The notes beneath the pieces are model-generated. The model did not search any database and was not told where the DNA came from. It saw only the letters and a list, made by a program, of their open reading frames with translations. DNA of 64,000 nt. It comes from Chiua virens. Its lineage: Eukaryota; Basidiomycota; Agaricomycetes; Boletales; Boletaceae. How positions within the stretch are numbered: the stretch's first letter is position 1; every line of letters starts with the position of its first letter. The position numbers and the translations under genes are program-made. This document shows positions 35,655-47,969 of this stretch, piece after piece. Location of the stretch: contig JAHNUO010000011.1 of NCBI GenBank assembly GCA_019787685.1, forward strand, positions 1 to 64,000. Direction: 5' to 3'.

Positions 35655-38600
35655 TTAATATCCTACTTCCTCGCTGTCACTGACACTATTACAGTCACTT
35701 GTGCCACCATCGTCATCGTCATCGTCATCGTCATCGCCATCGCCATCGCCATCGCCATTGTCATCAGCATCATCTTCCTGCTCATCTTCGACATCCATGT
35801 AATCCACCTCGCCCTCGGGTTCACCGCATGCAAGATCAGGTGTCTCACCGTCACCTTCAAGCACATCATCGACATCACCACGTTTGTAGGTGGGTTCTTC
35901 CACTTCCATTTCATCCTGGGGCTCGATGACCAGAGCTGGTACGCGACCACCCAATTGCACAGCCAGGTGTCCCACTCCTACACCAGAAAACCGGGCGAAC
36001 ATGTCTCGGTCTGCAAAACTGAAGGCTGATTGAGGAGTGGAGGTATGATAGACGTAAGCACACTCACATGTTGACGTAGAATCCAGCCCAGTCATCCGTT
36101 TCACCCAGGAGTCTGGCCAACGATGTGCCAGGTTGTAGCAATTCGCTGGTGCGCTGTTCCACGAAAGCTGGTATCAAGTGGCAACCACGAATGACCAGCG
36201 ATGGATCCAAGAAGCCAAAGGGTAGATGACTGGGCTGATCTGGCACAAATCCTACCTTGGGTAAACGTGCTTCTTTGAACCCCCATTTATGATCTTGATC
36301 TATACCGAGCCAACGAACCCACAGCACCTCCATCCTCTCCTGAGCAAAGTTGACACCATCCGCAGCAAATAGCACGGGTATGTTGAATGCACGAATTACA
36401 CGTGCATACCAGAGTGGGTGCTCCTCATCCCTGGATGAGGTCATCACCACGCCTCCGGCTCCACATTGAACCGTGTCGTAGTCCCGGCGTATATCATAAG
36501 TAGTATAGTTGACGCGCAAGAGTTTGGAATTGATGACGGCCCCGAGGTTGGTGAGGCGTAACGATTGGTACTGCGCCTCAGTGAAAGAGCGCTCGTCGCC
36601 GTCGAAATCGAGACCAAAAAGCCTGCTAAGCAAATGGTCTCTTAAGGACTGCATAAAATTGGCCTGTCATCTGCATCAATGATGTGTCCTTGCCCATTAC
36701 CCCTGAGAAGATTGGACATACTTTCACAGCCGGATCCTCGCGATGATCATGGAGGAGTTGGACGAGATTGACGACGTTGTTCTGGCCAAGAGAGCTCGCC
36801 ATAGAGTGGTGCAGGTCCGGAAAACTGTCCACTGCCTCCAGGTCTGCAGTCGTTACGTTTAGCTGTCGTCTCAAAAGAGTGTCCCGCCTCTCTTGCTTCG
36901 CAAATTGTTCTTCTATGTTTTTTTTGTTGGACTGGGTGTAATATCTCTTGATCAACCTGTGTGCTCGTTCACCCTTATGTGTGTACCATCGTGGTCAGTC
37001 ATGGCCGCACAATGTAGTCGATGTTACTTACCACTTGAGTGTTGTACGAATTGGTAGTCCCGTATGACCGAATCATCATTTCGTAGTCCCCTAAAGCGTG
37101 GATCTTGTATGTATTCAAGTTGAAAGAGACCGGTAAGCTTCCTGAGCGCGACGGCTTCTGGCGAGTTCCCGCTTTCACCCCTGCAACCTCCCTCCTCTGC
37201 CTTTGGGCTGCCTCTTGGGGAAGTTCTGAGGTGCTGAACTCACGACATGTACTTTCTTTGAACTTGCGTAACTGCTTGGCCATCCGACGCAACGCCTGGC
37301 GAAGGAGTAAGAGTGTATCTTCCGAATGAAGACGGAGCTTCGCCAGCGCGTGCCACTCAGCGAGTCAGAAGAGGAGTGTCTGAACTTGATCATCACAACC
37401 GGGGGGGAGCAAAGATTCGAACGCTGGCATGGCACACTGTGAAGAGGTTATGGTGATTTCTATAAATAAAACTACAAAAGCCTCACCTGTAATACGTCCT
37501 CGAAAAACCATGCAGGTCGCAGGCTTGTTTCTGCCACGTTCTCCGGAAAACATCGGATTCCTGCCCGTCCAAAAGGTAGAATCTTGGCGAACCTGAGCAG
37601 AGAATCATTGGTCGGTACGTGGACAACAAAAAGCATACTTACCGTTCGTTGAGAACGGCCACATGAAGGGGAGATATGGCATAGAGAATTCGGATTAAAT
37701 GTTTCAGGGTAGCCTTCAGGATACCTAGTTCAAACTCGTGCAACACGTCCACGGTAAGCACGGAGAAGATGTCGAAGCCCTGGTCAGAAAGTCGTTCGGT
37801 GAATGCATTCTAGATGTCAGGTGAGCATGGGTAAAGGCTATCGAGGATCATGTTCTCACCACCGTTGGCACAAGTGACTTCGCTTTGAGGAGGTTCTCCA
37901 CAAAGAGACTCTTCAATGGCTTTCCAAGGTCGTAGATGAGTCGGCGTGCCGCCAAAATGGTTGGCATGCAATGTTCACGCGCACGGGACAATCTTGCCGA
38001 GATGTCGGTCAGAAATCCTAGCTTGTGGAAGTTCGTCTTCGGAATTAAACAGCGGGGACACGGGCAAATGCCTTTGTCCCTAATTGTTGCCAGTAAAACT
38101 CTGACAATAGATCAGTTGAGCTTACTTCGTGGTCAACTGAGGACCAACTTTTCGGGGTAATCGGCTGAGTATGTGAATATCCATGGATACACCCTGCGTG
38201 TGACACCGTCGAAACATTTGATCTTCACTCCGTTCCAGTAGGCGTCCACGAAGGATGCGTCCAATAGGATCCTCCAGATGGATATAAGCTTTCGGAGTGT
38301 CTCGGGCAGCTAGTAAGGCCGTGGGTAAGTAAAATAGTTCTGGATCTCACTCATCGTGTCATACCGGTGGGATAAATGCAATGGGGTGGCAGGCTCCTCC
38401 CTCGGGTGTTGTCCGTCCATACTTGGAGGCATTGCCGAAGAAAAGGTAAATTGGCCACGCCGACGCATGTCCGAATTGCGCTAGTTGTGTCGAATCCGAC
38501 CACAACATGAGCCCTGCAACCACCCTCTCGAGCTTGCAATTATCCGTTCTTCGTTGCTTCATGATATCGTCATGAGCTTTATGCCAGGCGTCGGATGTGT

Positions 38601-39823
38601 AAAGCTCGTCGTATATTTGTTGTTCTTCACCCGTAATCGGAGACTTCCATACCTTTTGCAGGACAATGTGAGTACGCAGTCCAACAGTAGGGCGTTGCCT
38701 TACCTTTTTGAATGGTGTCAAATGGAAGGCTCGTGAGGATCTCTCAGCGAACACGGTGTGAATCACATCCACGATGGGCCGGTAGTAAAATCCATCGATA
38801 GAAAACGGTTGGCCACTGCACGTCTCGTTACTCTCCTTGGAGGGAACGAGAATCTCCACATTAGTGCACTTCCATTTGTCCTGACCTATGGGGTCACTGG
38901 AGGGGAGTTGTTTTGCCGCAGCATCCAACCGGGCCGTTTGGGCCCGTGCATCGAAACCTCGCAAGTCCTCAGTACTGAAGTCTGGGGCTTGAAGAACATC
39001 TTGCACCAGTCGATTTACCTCAGGGGCTGATTTAGAACGGCCTCCTGTCAAGACCCACTTCATAAGGCGCCAAATGGTCATGTTGGCCCATGGCCAAGGT
39101 GGGGGATGATCGTTTGGCTTTGTGAATGGGAGACTTGGTTGTGAGGTGGACGAATTCTTGGAGAGTTTGTCTGAGGAGATGAATGAATCCGGGTCATGAG
39201 ACGGGCGATGGCGATATTCTCTAGCGATACTGAATGCGTTGAAATGGGTGCGGAAGGAGTCAAAAACGTGTAGGAATACGCAGCGAATTGTCGAGGGTGC
39301 AGCAGGTGGGGCATGGACAGACACGGGAGGCTCAGGGAGATGGTCACAGTACCTCGGTGGCAAGAGACGGATGCGTGACGCAAGAGGCTTGTCGGAAGGC
39401 GCAGGTTGTACAATGTCAATGGCAGGAGGGCTCATGGCAGGTGTGAGACTGTCACTTGATGCCTGGGTAGCAGCCATGACGGGGGTGCCGTTGGAGGAAT
39501 GGGGTTGTGGATTGGCAATGGTGGAATGGCTGGTTTCCAGTGAACCACTTTTAGGCGATGTGTGGTTAGTAGAGAGGCGAGGGGGGGACAGGGGGACAGG
39601 GGCCTATCAGCGTGATTGCTCATTAGCTAAAAATCACGGCTGCCCTTCGAGGTCTTACCTCAGAAATTGACCATGGTCGTTTTGCGGGTAAGGCCAAAGT
39701 CTGGCCTAATCTCTCGATGCGTTGACGCTGGTGAGTTTGATGGATTCGGCAAGAGGACCGGTGTTGATTGAGGGATTTCGGGGAAGGGAATGTGCCTGTG
39801 CATGGATGGCCGCACCTAAACAT
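35655..39823 (-). CDS. Plavaka-type transposase
   Basis: Large multi-exon gene. The ATG at 39823 opens an N-terminal zinc finger (MFRCGHPCTG, then SPKSLNQHRSSCRIH). Segments follow in the order I know for Plavaka transposases: FNAFSIAREYRHRPSHDPDS, FHLTPFKKV, DELYTSDAWHKAH, LERVVAGLMLWSDSTQLAQF, IYLFFGNASKYGR; then CFDGVTRRVYPWIFTYSADY, ICPCPRCLIP, DVLHEFELGILK; then IKRYYTQSNKKN; then HPLWYARVIRAF, EVLWVRWLGID, FGFLDPSLVIRGCHLIPAF, FYVNM and ADRDMFARFSGVGVGH. An acidic tail with an Asp run ends at 35655. Plavaka elements are cut-and-paste DNA transposons of basidiomycetes. The order is complete, and I found no clear stop in the exons followed, so it may be nearly intact. Confidence 0.85.
35704..35772. 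repeat. trinucleotide/hexanucleotide microsatellite
   Basis: CATCGT/CATCGC repeats that encode the Asp/Gly run near the transposase C-terminus. Confidence 0.85.
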
Positions 39824-40207
39824 GATGGTGAGTATCACAAGAGCTAAAAGCAATACAAAGAGTTTGAGAGATGAGAGGCTGGACGTAGCTCGATTCCACA
39901 TGGTCTGCCTGGGCGGGGGGCAGGAAAAAGGTGAAGGGCAAGGTCTCTGGCGCGTTTATTAGTTGCGATGCACGAGGCAGAGTGTTTTTTTATTAACGTA
40001 CATTTGGGCGACACGCCACGTGGTTTCTTGGGGATCAGCTAGTAGTTGGAAGTCTTGACGGACTGCAGAAGTAAATCACAACTTAAATGGCGATCTGATG
40101 AGCAAACCAGTGCTATTATCGTCCCAGCCAAATCGTGCAGCCCAACTGACAAAAGTGGGAATAAAGAATGGTAATACTGAAGCAGGTACGGAGAAGAAAG
40201 AAAGGAG
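39824..40207. other. intergenic between two minus-strand genes
   Basis: Transposase promoter side; nothing specific recognised. Confidence 0.4.
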
Positions 40208-42482
40208 CTATTTATTGAGATACTCGAAGGGGAAAGCATGAGGAAGAAGGGGCGGACGGCCAAAGAAATCGTAGAAACACTGGATGTAGAAAGTGCAAGC
40301 CTGATGCATGATAGCGGTTGCCTTCACCCTCTGAGGATCTTCTGCCGAACGGTATGCTAAAGCAAAATCCCCAAGTGCTGGCGGAGCATTGGGCCATGTA
40401 TTCAACATGATGCAAAAGCCTGTCAGAGCGGCAATGTTGTCTTCGTCTGCGTCGGTGAAGCCCATGGTACCGGCCTTAAGAGGCAGCGCGTCCAACCACC
40501 TGTAGGTACCTTTCGTTCCCGGGAAGATGCAACAGATCATGTTTAATCGCTCACGACGGAATTTCTTCCACTTGTCGGGTACGATCGCATAATCGAGAGC
40601 GATCAACTCATGACGAAACCCTACTTCATACAGCTCCCAGAGTACAGCACGCACAAAGGGAACAGGTGGGTCAGCTAAAGACTCAAGAGAAAAGGTTTGG
40701 CCGAACCAGTCAACCTTTTCCTTTGGAGCCCACGAGCCTCCTTGAACAAGGTTGCTCGCTTCGCAGAAGATCTTGAGAAGGGCCGTCTTGCAGGACTCCG
40801 TGGATCTCTTCGCCCTTGCGTTGGGTAGGGTACTGCCTCCACTGACAGCGGAGCTCTTGGCGCTGCTGAGGGTTGGGTCTTCGCGGGCAGACAAGCCACC
40901 GAGGAAATCATGCCACAGTTGTGGAGAAGGGTACTGCGAGGGAGGGTCCTCCCCAAGCCATTTGAGCCAACATCCCCGAAGGGCCAGCCAGTTAGTCAGG
41001 TAAAGCCTGCGCCGTTCAGGGGATTCGGTGTTGAGAAACAGGACCGGTTCTGGCACTCGATATCCCGTATCGACCTCGGCTCTCTTGGTCATTGGCGATT
41101 CCTTATTGACACGCTTGAGTGCTTGCTCCCAGACTAGTAGAGTGGACGGCATTTCCTGAGCATCGAAGTTTTTCCACTTGTCCCGTGACCGACGCGCAGT
41201 GCCACTAGCTATACACCAAGTTAGTAGGTGCCATAAACTACAGAAGCTGAATCATTCACCCTGGGGAGGACCCTGCGTTTGCAGGGCATTGGAGACTCTA
41301 TCTCGATCGCACATCCGAGGGGCAGACCTGTTCGCTATAGAATGTAGTTTAGTGTGACTGACAGTAAACCGCCGTTGATCAACACACCCTGCGAGGGACC
41401 CCGTTGCACCTTCTCCCTTGCTTGCCTCGACTGGCCTTGCCTCTTCGCTCTGCCAACCTGCGAGGATATCTGCTGATCCGTTATGTTGGTGGGGGTAGTA
41501 GACGGGGGAGTTCCTTTGTAATACTTCCGAGTAGAGAAATGGCGATTGAAACCACCAGGACCTTGGTAGATGGTCTCGAAAGGGTTCACCTTCTGGCCGG
41601 ATTCCCGGAATTCTGCACAGACAATGTGCAACGGGAACATATACACTGTGAGCTTCTCGACGATCGTTTGCTCAGTGATCGTAAACGACGATCGTGTGAG
41701 CCACACGGGCACCCCAGCTTGATAGAGTTCATTGCAGAGACTCATATCTGAGGTGAAACACCCCATCCAGTCTTCACGCACAAGGTGGGGGAAGAAATCA
41801 GGGAAGGAACGGCGAGGAAGGACGACTTCACAGAAGTCGAGGAAGGCGTAGATGTCGAGGAAATATTGTTGGGCTTGAGCAACATATGTGACGAGGTCGC
41901 GGTACGAAAGGGGGTGGGATTCCAGGACGGTGCACGTGTGCTGGAGGCTCTGAATCATCTTGCCAGCAATGTCGACCTTATCGACCCGTGTCTTCTTCCA
42001 ACTCTCGTAGCGCTTTTTGGCAATGGTATATAGACTGCAGATTGCGGTCACCTTATCAGCTTTGAGCTTTCCAATTGCAACTGGGGAGGACGGAAGAGGT
42101 TGGAAGTCAGGTTCGACAGGCGTGTACCAGGCGTGTGCGATTGGATCGGGGTGCTCGTGATGTTCCTTGCGGGGAATACAGACAGCATATTCGTACTCCC
42201 GGCACCATTCTTGTGGCCACTGAAAACAATCCGCAGGGCCAAAGCGTCCATCAGCTCTCGCACGAAGAGCTTCGTCACCGAGCCAGGGTTCGGGTACAAA
42301 ATTCATGTTGGGCGATGTATACGCGATGTCACCACTGGTATCGCAGGCGATGACCTTCGCATCAAGGGCTTTGAGAGTGGCTGGTTGAATTGTCAGCTAT
42401 CGCACATTAGAGGGTGTAGACAAGACTGCTTACCGTCATTGGAGCGGGATTGTACTTTGAAGCGGGAAAGCGCGGTGACCAT
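40208..42482 (-). CDS. hypothetical protein next to the Plavaka transposase
   Basis: The ATG at 42482 opens MVTALSRFKVQSRSND; after an intron (GTAAGC...ACCAG) follow ATLKALDAKVIACDTSGDIA and MNFVPEPWLGDEALRARADG. Later blocks are FLDFCEVVLPRRSFPDFF, WMGCFTSDMSLCNELYQAGV and PVWLTRSSFTI. After a further intron near 41.3-41.2 kb the C-terminal part runs MPSTLLVWEQALKRVNKES, RRRLYLTNWLALRGCWLKWL to EYLNK at 40208. I do not know a function. The G-C-F-x-T-D-x-x-x-C-x-x-L-Y-x-A-G-V-P-V-W-L block is one I associate with repeated Agaricomycete proteins. Same strand as and directly upstream of the transposase gene. Confidence 0.65.
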
Positions 42483-42564
42483 GACTGGATAAATCAATAC
42501 TGCAGTGAGTGAGATACAACAACGTACATGTAGGATGGAGACGCACCGAAAGTACTCGAGGGAG

Positions 42565-42862
42565 ACTATTGGGGGCGGATTTGGAGCCTGAGGTGGTGAC
42601 GGCTATGGTCTTTGCAAGGTGATGACGGAAACAGATGGGTGAGGGGAGAGGGGATGAGTCGAACACTCCACAAGTCTTCAACCCCACTGTAGCGCGAACC
42701 GCGGAGGCGACGGGGCGACTGAATGGACACAAAGTCCAAGAGCGTCTTCAGAGACGATGCAAAGTCAGTCTCTGAGGGAAGAAGCAGATGGAGTGGCACA
42801 AAGCCAACTCAATCGCGTCTCAGATCTCAAGGCCGAGCGGCGCAAAGCCAACTCTGGTGAGG
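42565..42862 (-). repeat. dispersed repeat, copy 1 (inverted)
   Basis: Reverse complement shares GTTGGCTTTG-GCC-CTC, CTGACTTTGC-TCGTC, CGCTCTTGGACTTT-TGTCC, AGTCGCCCCGTC and ACAGTGGGGTT-AAGACT with the copies at 43.9 and 47.5 kb. Confidence 0.8.
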
Positions 42863-43249
42863 GGATAACTTGAAGTGGGGGTGCGTCCGTCAGTGTCGTG
42901 GCTGGGGAGGGCTGGGCTCGGAGTCACAGTTGTGGCAATGATAACTTGAAGTAGTGCCCAATTGAGGTTGGATGGTCGTAATATTTGATCGGTTTGGCAC
43001 TGTTTGTCTGAGTTCCACATTACTTGTTTCCTTTGTACTTCGTGTGAAAAAACCCACGGTCCGCATCTCCAGTCCGAGCCACAGTCCCACGCGCATCGCC
43101 ACCGTGCCAAATCCGACGCTGGCTTGACAATCGATCTCGTTTCCTTCATACTTCAAAGCAACCCAAGAACGCACTCCAACACGGTGAACAACGGTGAACA
43201 GCTCCGATGCGCCAAGGCCAATGCCCTCACCAATTGCCCTCCCGTGCCG

Positions 43250-43945
43250 TCCAACCGTCGCTCGCCGCCGACCAACCTCAAGTTTCGCCATGTCTCCCTC
43301 AACAATGTGAGTACTAACATTGTACTGCGTGTTGCTGAAAACTTGTATACCACCGAGTTGACATCATTCATGCAGGCCGCACACGCAAAGTCATCTTCCA
43401 GTGTGCCGAGCAGGAGGAGATCCGGCCGAAGAGGGCAGCACGCGCACCCAGTGACCTCTACTAGTATGTTCTCGCCGAGGCTAATGTTGTTCACTTCGTC
43501 ATCCGTATCCGTGATATCCACGAAATCGCCCCCAAACCCCGCAAGATCCTCCAACTTCTCCGTCTCCTCCAACAGTGTCTTTGTCGAGGTGACCAAGGTG
43601 GTGCAACAGATGCAGCAGTTGACTGAGCCTTACGCCGCCTACGGGTGAGTTTGACTCGATATCTCAAATCCATGAGAACTGATCTACAAGCGTGGGTATG
43701 GCAAAGTCGACAAGCAACGTATTCTCCTTCCAACAACGCCATCATAGAACAGGGGCTTGCCAGGTATGACATCCTCTGCATTGAGGACCTTGTCCACGAA
43801 ATCGCCACCTCCACGCTTCACATACATCAGCGCCAGGTCCATTCCCCAACCACGTTTCCAAGCTATCCTCCCGCCTGCCACAGGTGTTCACTGCCCGGAC
43901 CTATTCAAGTTCAAGCGCTTCGTGTAGAGCTGGCTTTATGCCACT
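43250..43945 (+). pseudogene. RPL7: ribosomal protein uL30 (RPL7) pseudogene
   Basis: Conserved RPL7 blocks occur in order but in changing frames: RTRKVIFQCAEQEEIRPKRA (43380 on), a TAG after DLY, LAEANVVHFVIRIRDIHEIA and PKPRKILQLLRLLQ, then NSVFVEVTKVVQQMQQL and TEPYAAYG, then in another frame RELIYKRGYGKVDKQRI, then in a third NNAIIEQGLARYDILCIEDL and VHEIAT. A GTGAGT...CAG interval at about 43307-43376 looks like a kept intron, so the copy came from genomic DNA rather than from spliced RNA. It sits between inverted copies of a dispersed repeat. The intact RPL7 gene is not in this window. The 5' limit is approximate. Confidence 0.85.
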
Positions 43946-44258
43946 CATGAGTCCTCGAGTTGGCTTTGCGCCGCTCATGGTTCGACCTTCTCTCAGAGGA
44001 CTGACTTTACGTCGTCCCTCAGAACGCTCTTGGACTTTATGTCCATCGAGTCGCCCCGTCTTCATCTCGTTTGCGTGACAGTGGGGTTAAAGACTCCCGG
44101 AGTGCCCCCCCCCTTTCATCCTTGTGGTCTCCTCAGCGCTCTCCATCCACTCAATTTCAAGTTGGGTTCTGATCATGCATGTCAGGTGTGTGCTCTAAGT
44201 CCAGCCTGAGCGAACGATCTGAAATTCAACATGTCTACGCAGCTGAAGTAGGTACAAG
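43929..44258 (+). repeat. dispersed repeat, copy 2
   Basis: Starts with GAGCTGGCTTTATGCCACTC and GAGTTGGCTTTGCGCCGCTC units, includes CGCTCTTGGACTTTATGTCC and ends near GCAGCTGAAGTAGGT. Nearly the same as copy 3. Confidence 0.85.
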
Positions 44259-46181
44259 GGTATCGCCACGACGGATGATATCCTCTCGTAGAGCAAGAAG
44301 CCGTGCCTCAAAATCGTGAGTAAGAGAATTAAATGTACGCTCATAAACCTGCTGCGCACTCACAGCCGAGAACCCAACAGGTTCGAACCGTCCAGTGCGA
44401 TGCTCCAACAGAGCAGAGTAGATCACACTTGTACAAAGTGCGATCATACGGGCGAAACCTTCAGGTGTGTCTTCTAGATATCTTCATAAGTTTCCTATCC
44501 ATACTGTGTTTAGGGCGACGGAAGCAAGCGCCAGATGCTCGAACATTCCGGCGACCGTACCATCCTATATAAATCAAGTAGGTTGAGCATCGTAAATGCA
44601 AAACACACTGAAAAACTCACCGAATTCAAGGTGTGCAGGAATCGATCATTCTCCAGTAGCTGTGGGACGAGAGACCGCTTGGCTTCCACCTCCGCCTGGG
44701 AGGTGGAGCCTTTAACTGCTGGTCGGAGGCTGTAAGCCTCATGGATTAGCCCGCGGGCAGCGTCCTTGAACAGCTTTCTTGTTGCGGTTGCGACCCCCGA
44801 AATACCCGTTGCATTCTTTTCGTACAGCCCAGGGTTCGCATGATTGGAGTTTCCTGAAACGCTCGTTAAAGGTGCGCTTATGAATCGTCTTTCACTTACC
44901 CATGATTTCCGCAGCTGCACTCCGCAGTGCGCCTAGACAATTCTCTTGTGAGATGGACCACTTTGTGCACATGACCACGCCCTTGATCTTCTCTCTGGCC
45001 CGTGCAGTAATCCGTTCGACTTTGGCAGGAGTAGGGGCCAGGCTAGGTGTCGGCAGCGCTGTCGAGGCCGCTGGTGGTCGTGCTTGGGATGGATCTGAAG
45101 GGATTAGTGTTGGTTCCATCCCCGGCTGTGGTGGAAAATCAGCCTGATTTCACTGTGAAGGAAAAGAGCTTCACGTTGGACATGGGGGCCGGCCCAGCCG
45201 GGTTAGTTGGTGTTGGCATCATTGAGAAGGGTACGTCCATCCCAGCCTGCAGTAGAAAATCAGTCTGATTTCATTATGAAGGAAATGACCTTCACATTGA
45301 ACGCAGGGGCCGGGTTAGTCATCAATGGCGCAGTTGTGCAGGGTACGTCCATAGTAGTCTGAAGGAAAAAGTTAGTCTGGTTTGATTGTGAAGGAAATGA
45401 TCTTCACATTGAACACAGAGGCCAGGTTAGTCATCAACGGCGCAGTTGAGAATGGTACGTCCATGGTGGTCTGCAGGAGAACATTAGTGTCTCATTTTAT
45501 TGTGAAGAAAACAAAATTCACATTGAATATCCCCGCAGTGACGACCTCGCGATGGACACGCTCATTCCGGTTGTCATGCGCATAAGCAGGCGCGAACCGC
45601 ATACTCGGTACCACATATGGGGCTATATCGGCGCGGAGGCTATGCAACGACGCTGGCGCTCGGCTGCTCAAACGCAACGCACGGCTTCGAATAGGACTGT
45701 ATATTGCAGGTTGGTCTGCCAAGTAACCCATGGGATATGTTGGGATGGGAGCGTATAGAGGTTATTCTGGAGCGGAAGTGCCAGCGTGTACAGGGCCATA
45801 TGATGGCGTTGAGGGATCGATGACAGAATAGGATGGCGGATAACTTGCGTCGGATGGCTGTGTAGACGAGCATGCTATCATAATAGGAGGATTTGAGCGA
45901 TATTCGAGCTGTTCTGACAACAGGTCCAAACCTGTGGAATACATAGGCTGGGATGGGAACGAGGCAGGATATGGTGGGGGATATTGGTTGGACGGAATGG
46001 TAGGATCCGGAAACCTCTCAGCGAATAGCTGGGATCCAGCTGAATTGCCCGTCGCCAACTGGTCTCGCAGAGCATGGTGGGATGTCGGAGGCGCATTGAT
46101 GGATTGCTCTCCCGCATAGGCATATGGATTTGATAGCGTTACACGTTGTCGATTGGTGTCAGAGCGGGTAGTCATGCTCAC
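44235..46181 (-). pseudogene. DUF6532-like protein with repeated exons and an in-frame stop
   Basis: Opens MSMTTRSDTNRQRVTLSNPY at 46181. Low-complexity sequence runs to GTSAPE, where TAA (45762-45764) interrupts a frame that continues PLYAPIPTYPMGYLADQPAI; CAA to TAA explains it. After ...VVTAGIFN come short phase-0 exons with the core MDVP in a tandem array, then MEPTLIPSDPSQARPPAAST, CTKWSISQENCLGALRSAAA, GLYEKNATGISGVATATRKL, FKDAARGLIHEAYSLRPAVK, LENDRFLHTLNS, FEHLALASVAL, and a last exon MIALCTSVIYSALLEHRTGR to SAA at 44235. The order resembles DUF6532-type proteins common in mushroom genomes; that family name is tentative. Confidence 0.6.
45113..45545 (-). repeat. tandem exon-intron repeat, four units of 112-118 bp
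   Basis: Units start near 45113, 45231, 45343 and 45455. On the minus strand each holds a 63- or 72-nt exon (for example TTMDVPFSTAPLMTNLASVF plus N) and a 49-nt intron running GTGAAG...TTTTC...CAG. The exons are multiples of three and phase 0. Confidence 0.85.
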
Positions 46182-46486
46182 TAGTTACTGTAGATGATGG
46201 GGTACACCGTGACTTAACTACCTCCTTTTATCTCCCTTATTCACGATGTTTCCGTGCTGATGTGAAGTCTGCAACTAGTAGCATCGGGGGGTCTCGACAA
46301 TGCAAGTAAAGGGAGCCAAGTACAAAGTACATAATCACATAATCACATATGTACTACAGATCAAGAAGAACCATAAGGACATCGTTTGTCGTATGTAAAG
46401 GGCTGTGGATGGACGAGTCAGTGCAATTCAAATATCCAAAAGGAATTATCACGCACTGGAAATACGACGACTGGTACCTCGCAGCC
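46182..46486. other. intergenic
   Basis: Short AT-rich stretch with a small CAC-ATAATCACATAATC repeat; no gene seen. Confidence 0.4.
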
Positions 46487-47182
46487 TCATTCCACGGTCG
46501 CCTCACCGTTCGGGATCCCTAGATCTTTACCGAAGCGCACAGGGTCTTCGGCAACTCTGGCCTCATCCTGACAATCCTCGAATTCAACGTTTAATCCCCG
46601 CCTCTTTGCACGCTCTATCATCAGGGAGAGCTCCATGACTTCGCGATCCGTTTTGCGAGCCGCATGTGGCACCTGATTCCTGTAGAACAACGCATCTTCC
46701 GTGAGGTGTTCCAGCCCTCGATCCGTGTACAGACTGAGCCAGTAGCGAAATTCTGACCCATCCAGGATGTTCGCAGCCTCAAGGTGCTGCAGGACTTCCT
46801 CCTGCGAAAGGACCCTGCGTTTCGCTACTTCGAGGTCCCAGGTAGCAATGAGGAGCTGTAGGCGGCTCCTTTCCGCCGATGCATACTTCTCGAACACGAC
46901 ACCACGGAGTACATTATCAGGCAAGGCATCAACGCCTCACAAGAAAATTTCCAAGGCCTGCAGGTGGTTTATGAGTATTACCAAATGACAAAAGGGTATA
47001 TTGTAACTTACCTCCGATGGCCCCACTTTCTCGCCAATGAATTGATCGCAAGGGCCACGGTGTTGGGAAAACATCGCATGAGGATGGTTGTGGGCGGGAT
47101 TCTTCCATGGCCCAGGGCACTTGGAATAAAGGGGGAAACGAGTGGGGAGATCCTGAATTTGGGGGCGAGACACAAGTTCCAT
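46487..47182 (-). pseudogene. hypothetical protein with an in-frame stop
   Basis: Opens MELVSRPQIQDLPTRFPLYS at 47182 and continues CDQFIGEKVGPSE. An intron (GTAAGT...CCTGCAG) joins in phase to ALEIFL, then TGA (46937-46939), then GVDALPDNVLRGVVFEKYAS and SQEEVLQHLEAANILDG, ending VE at 46487. CGA to TGA would restore LRGVDALP. Charged and helical; I do not recognise the family. Confidence 0.5.
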
Positions 47183-47504
47183 GGAATTGCTCGGATTGTT
47201 GCAGTATGAGTTGGAGAAGGGGAGGCGGAGTTTTAAAATCCAGAGTGACTGTCAGCGAGCACAGCGATCCCTGCTCGCTGCTGATTCGCGCCATCGACAC
47301 TCCATCGACACGGTCTGGACCCAACAGCACTCCAGAAAACTGCCTACCCCGTTTCTGTTGGAATGACTCTGCAGGTGAGTAACATCACGCCTCACAGTCT
47401 TCCTGACATTTCGAGTAACAGTACTAAAGTTTAATGCCTGCCAGCACCACTGTTCTCGGCGCCATCAGCAATCTCCCTCAGGCTAACGATTCTTGGACAA
47501 TCCA

Positions 47505-47792
47505 TAGGGTTGGCTTTGCGCCGCTCATGGTTTGACCTTCTCTCAGAGGACTGACTTTGCGTCGTCCCTCAGAACGCTCTTGGACTTTATGTCCATCGAG
47601 TCGCCCCGTCTCCATCTCATTTGCGTGACAGTGGGGTTAAAGACTCCCGGAGTGCCCCCTCTTCCATCCTTACGGTCTCCTCAGCGGTCTCCATTCACTT
47701 ACTTTCAAGTTGGGATCATGCATGTCAGGTGTGTACTCTAAGTCCGGCCTGTTCAAATTCAACATATCTACGTAGCTGAAGTAGGTTCTCCG
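47505..47792 (+). repeat. dispersed repeat, copy 3
   Basis: Direct copy of 43955-44252 with few changes (GGTTTGACC for GGTTCGACC, GACTTTGCG for GACTTTACG) and the same AGCTGAAGTAGGT end. Confidence 0.9.
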
Positions 47793-47969
47793 GAAGCGCC
47801 ACCTATTCACATAGTCACTGTCAGTGTAGTTCGTCCATCAGACACAGGTAAGTGTTTGATGTATACATATCGATTGTCCCCATTGATCATTATTATAAGG
47901 GATACCTATGAATTTATTTGGTGCGAATGTGGAGGTTCTCCCTTGGACGCTCTACACATTCGGGACTCG

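Noticed and set aside
43307..43376. RPL7 copy as a processed (retro) pseudogene
   Set aside because: An intron-like GTGAGT...GCAG interval is kept and no poly(A) follows, so a DNA-level copy is more likely.
43153..43596. 147-codon minus-strand open frame
   Set aside because: It is antisense to clear RPL7 blocks on the plus strand.
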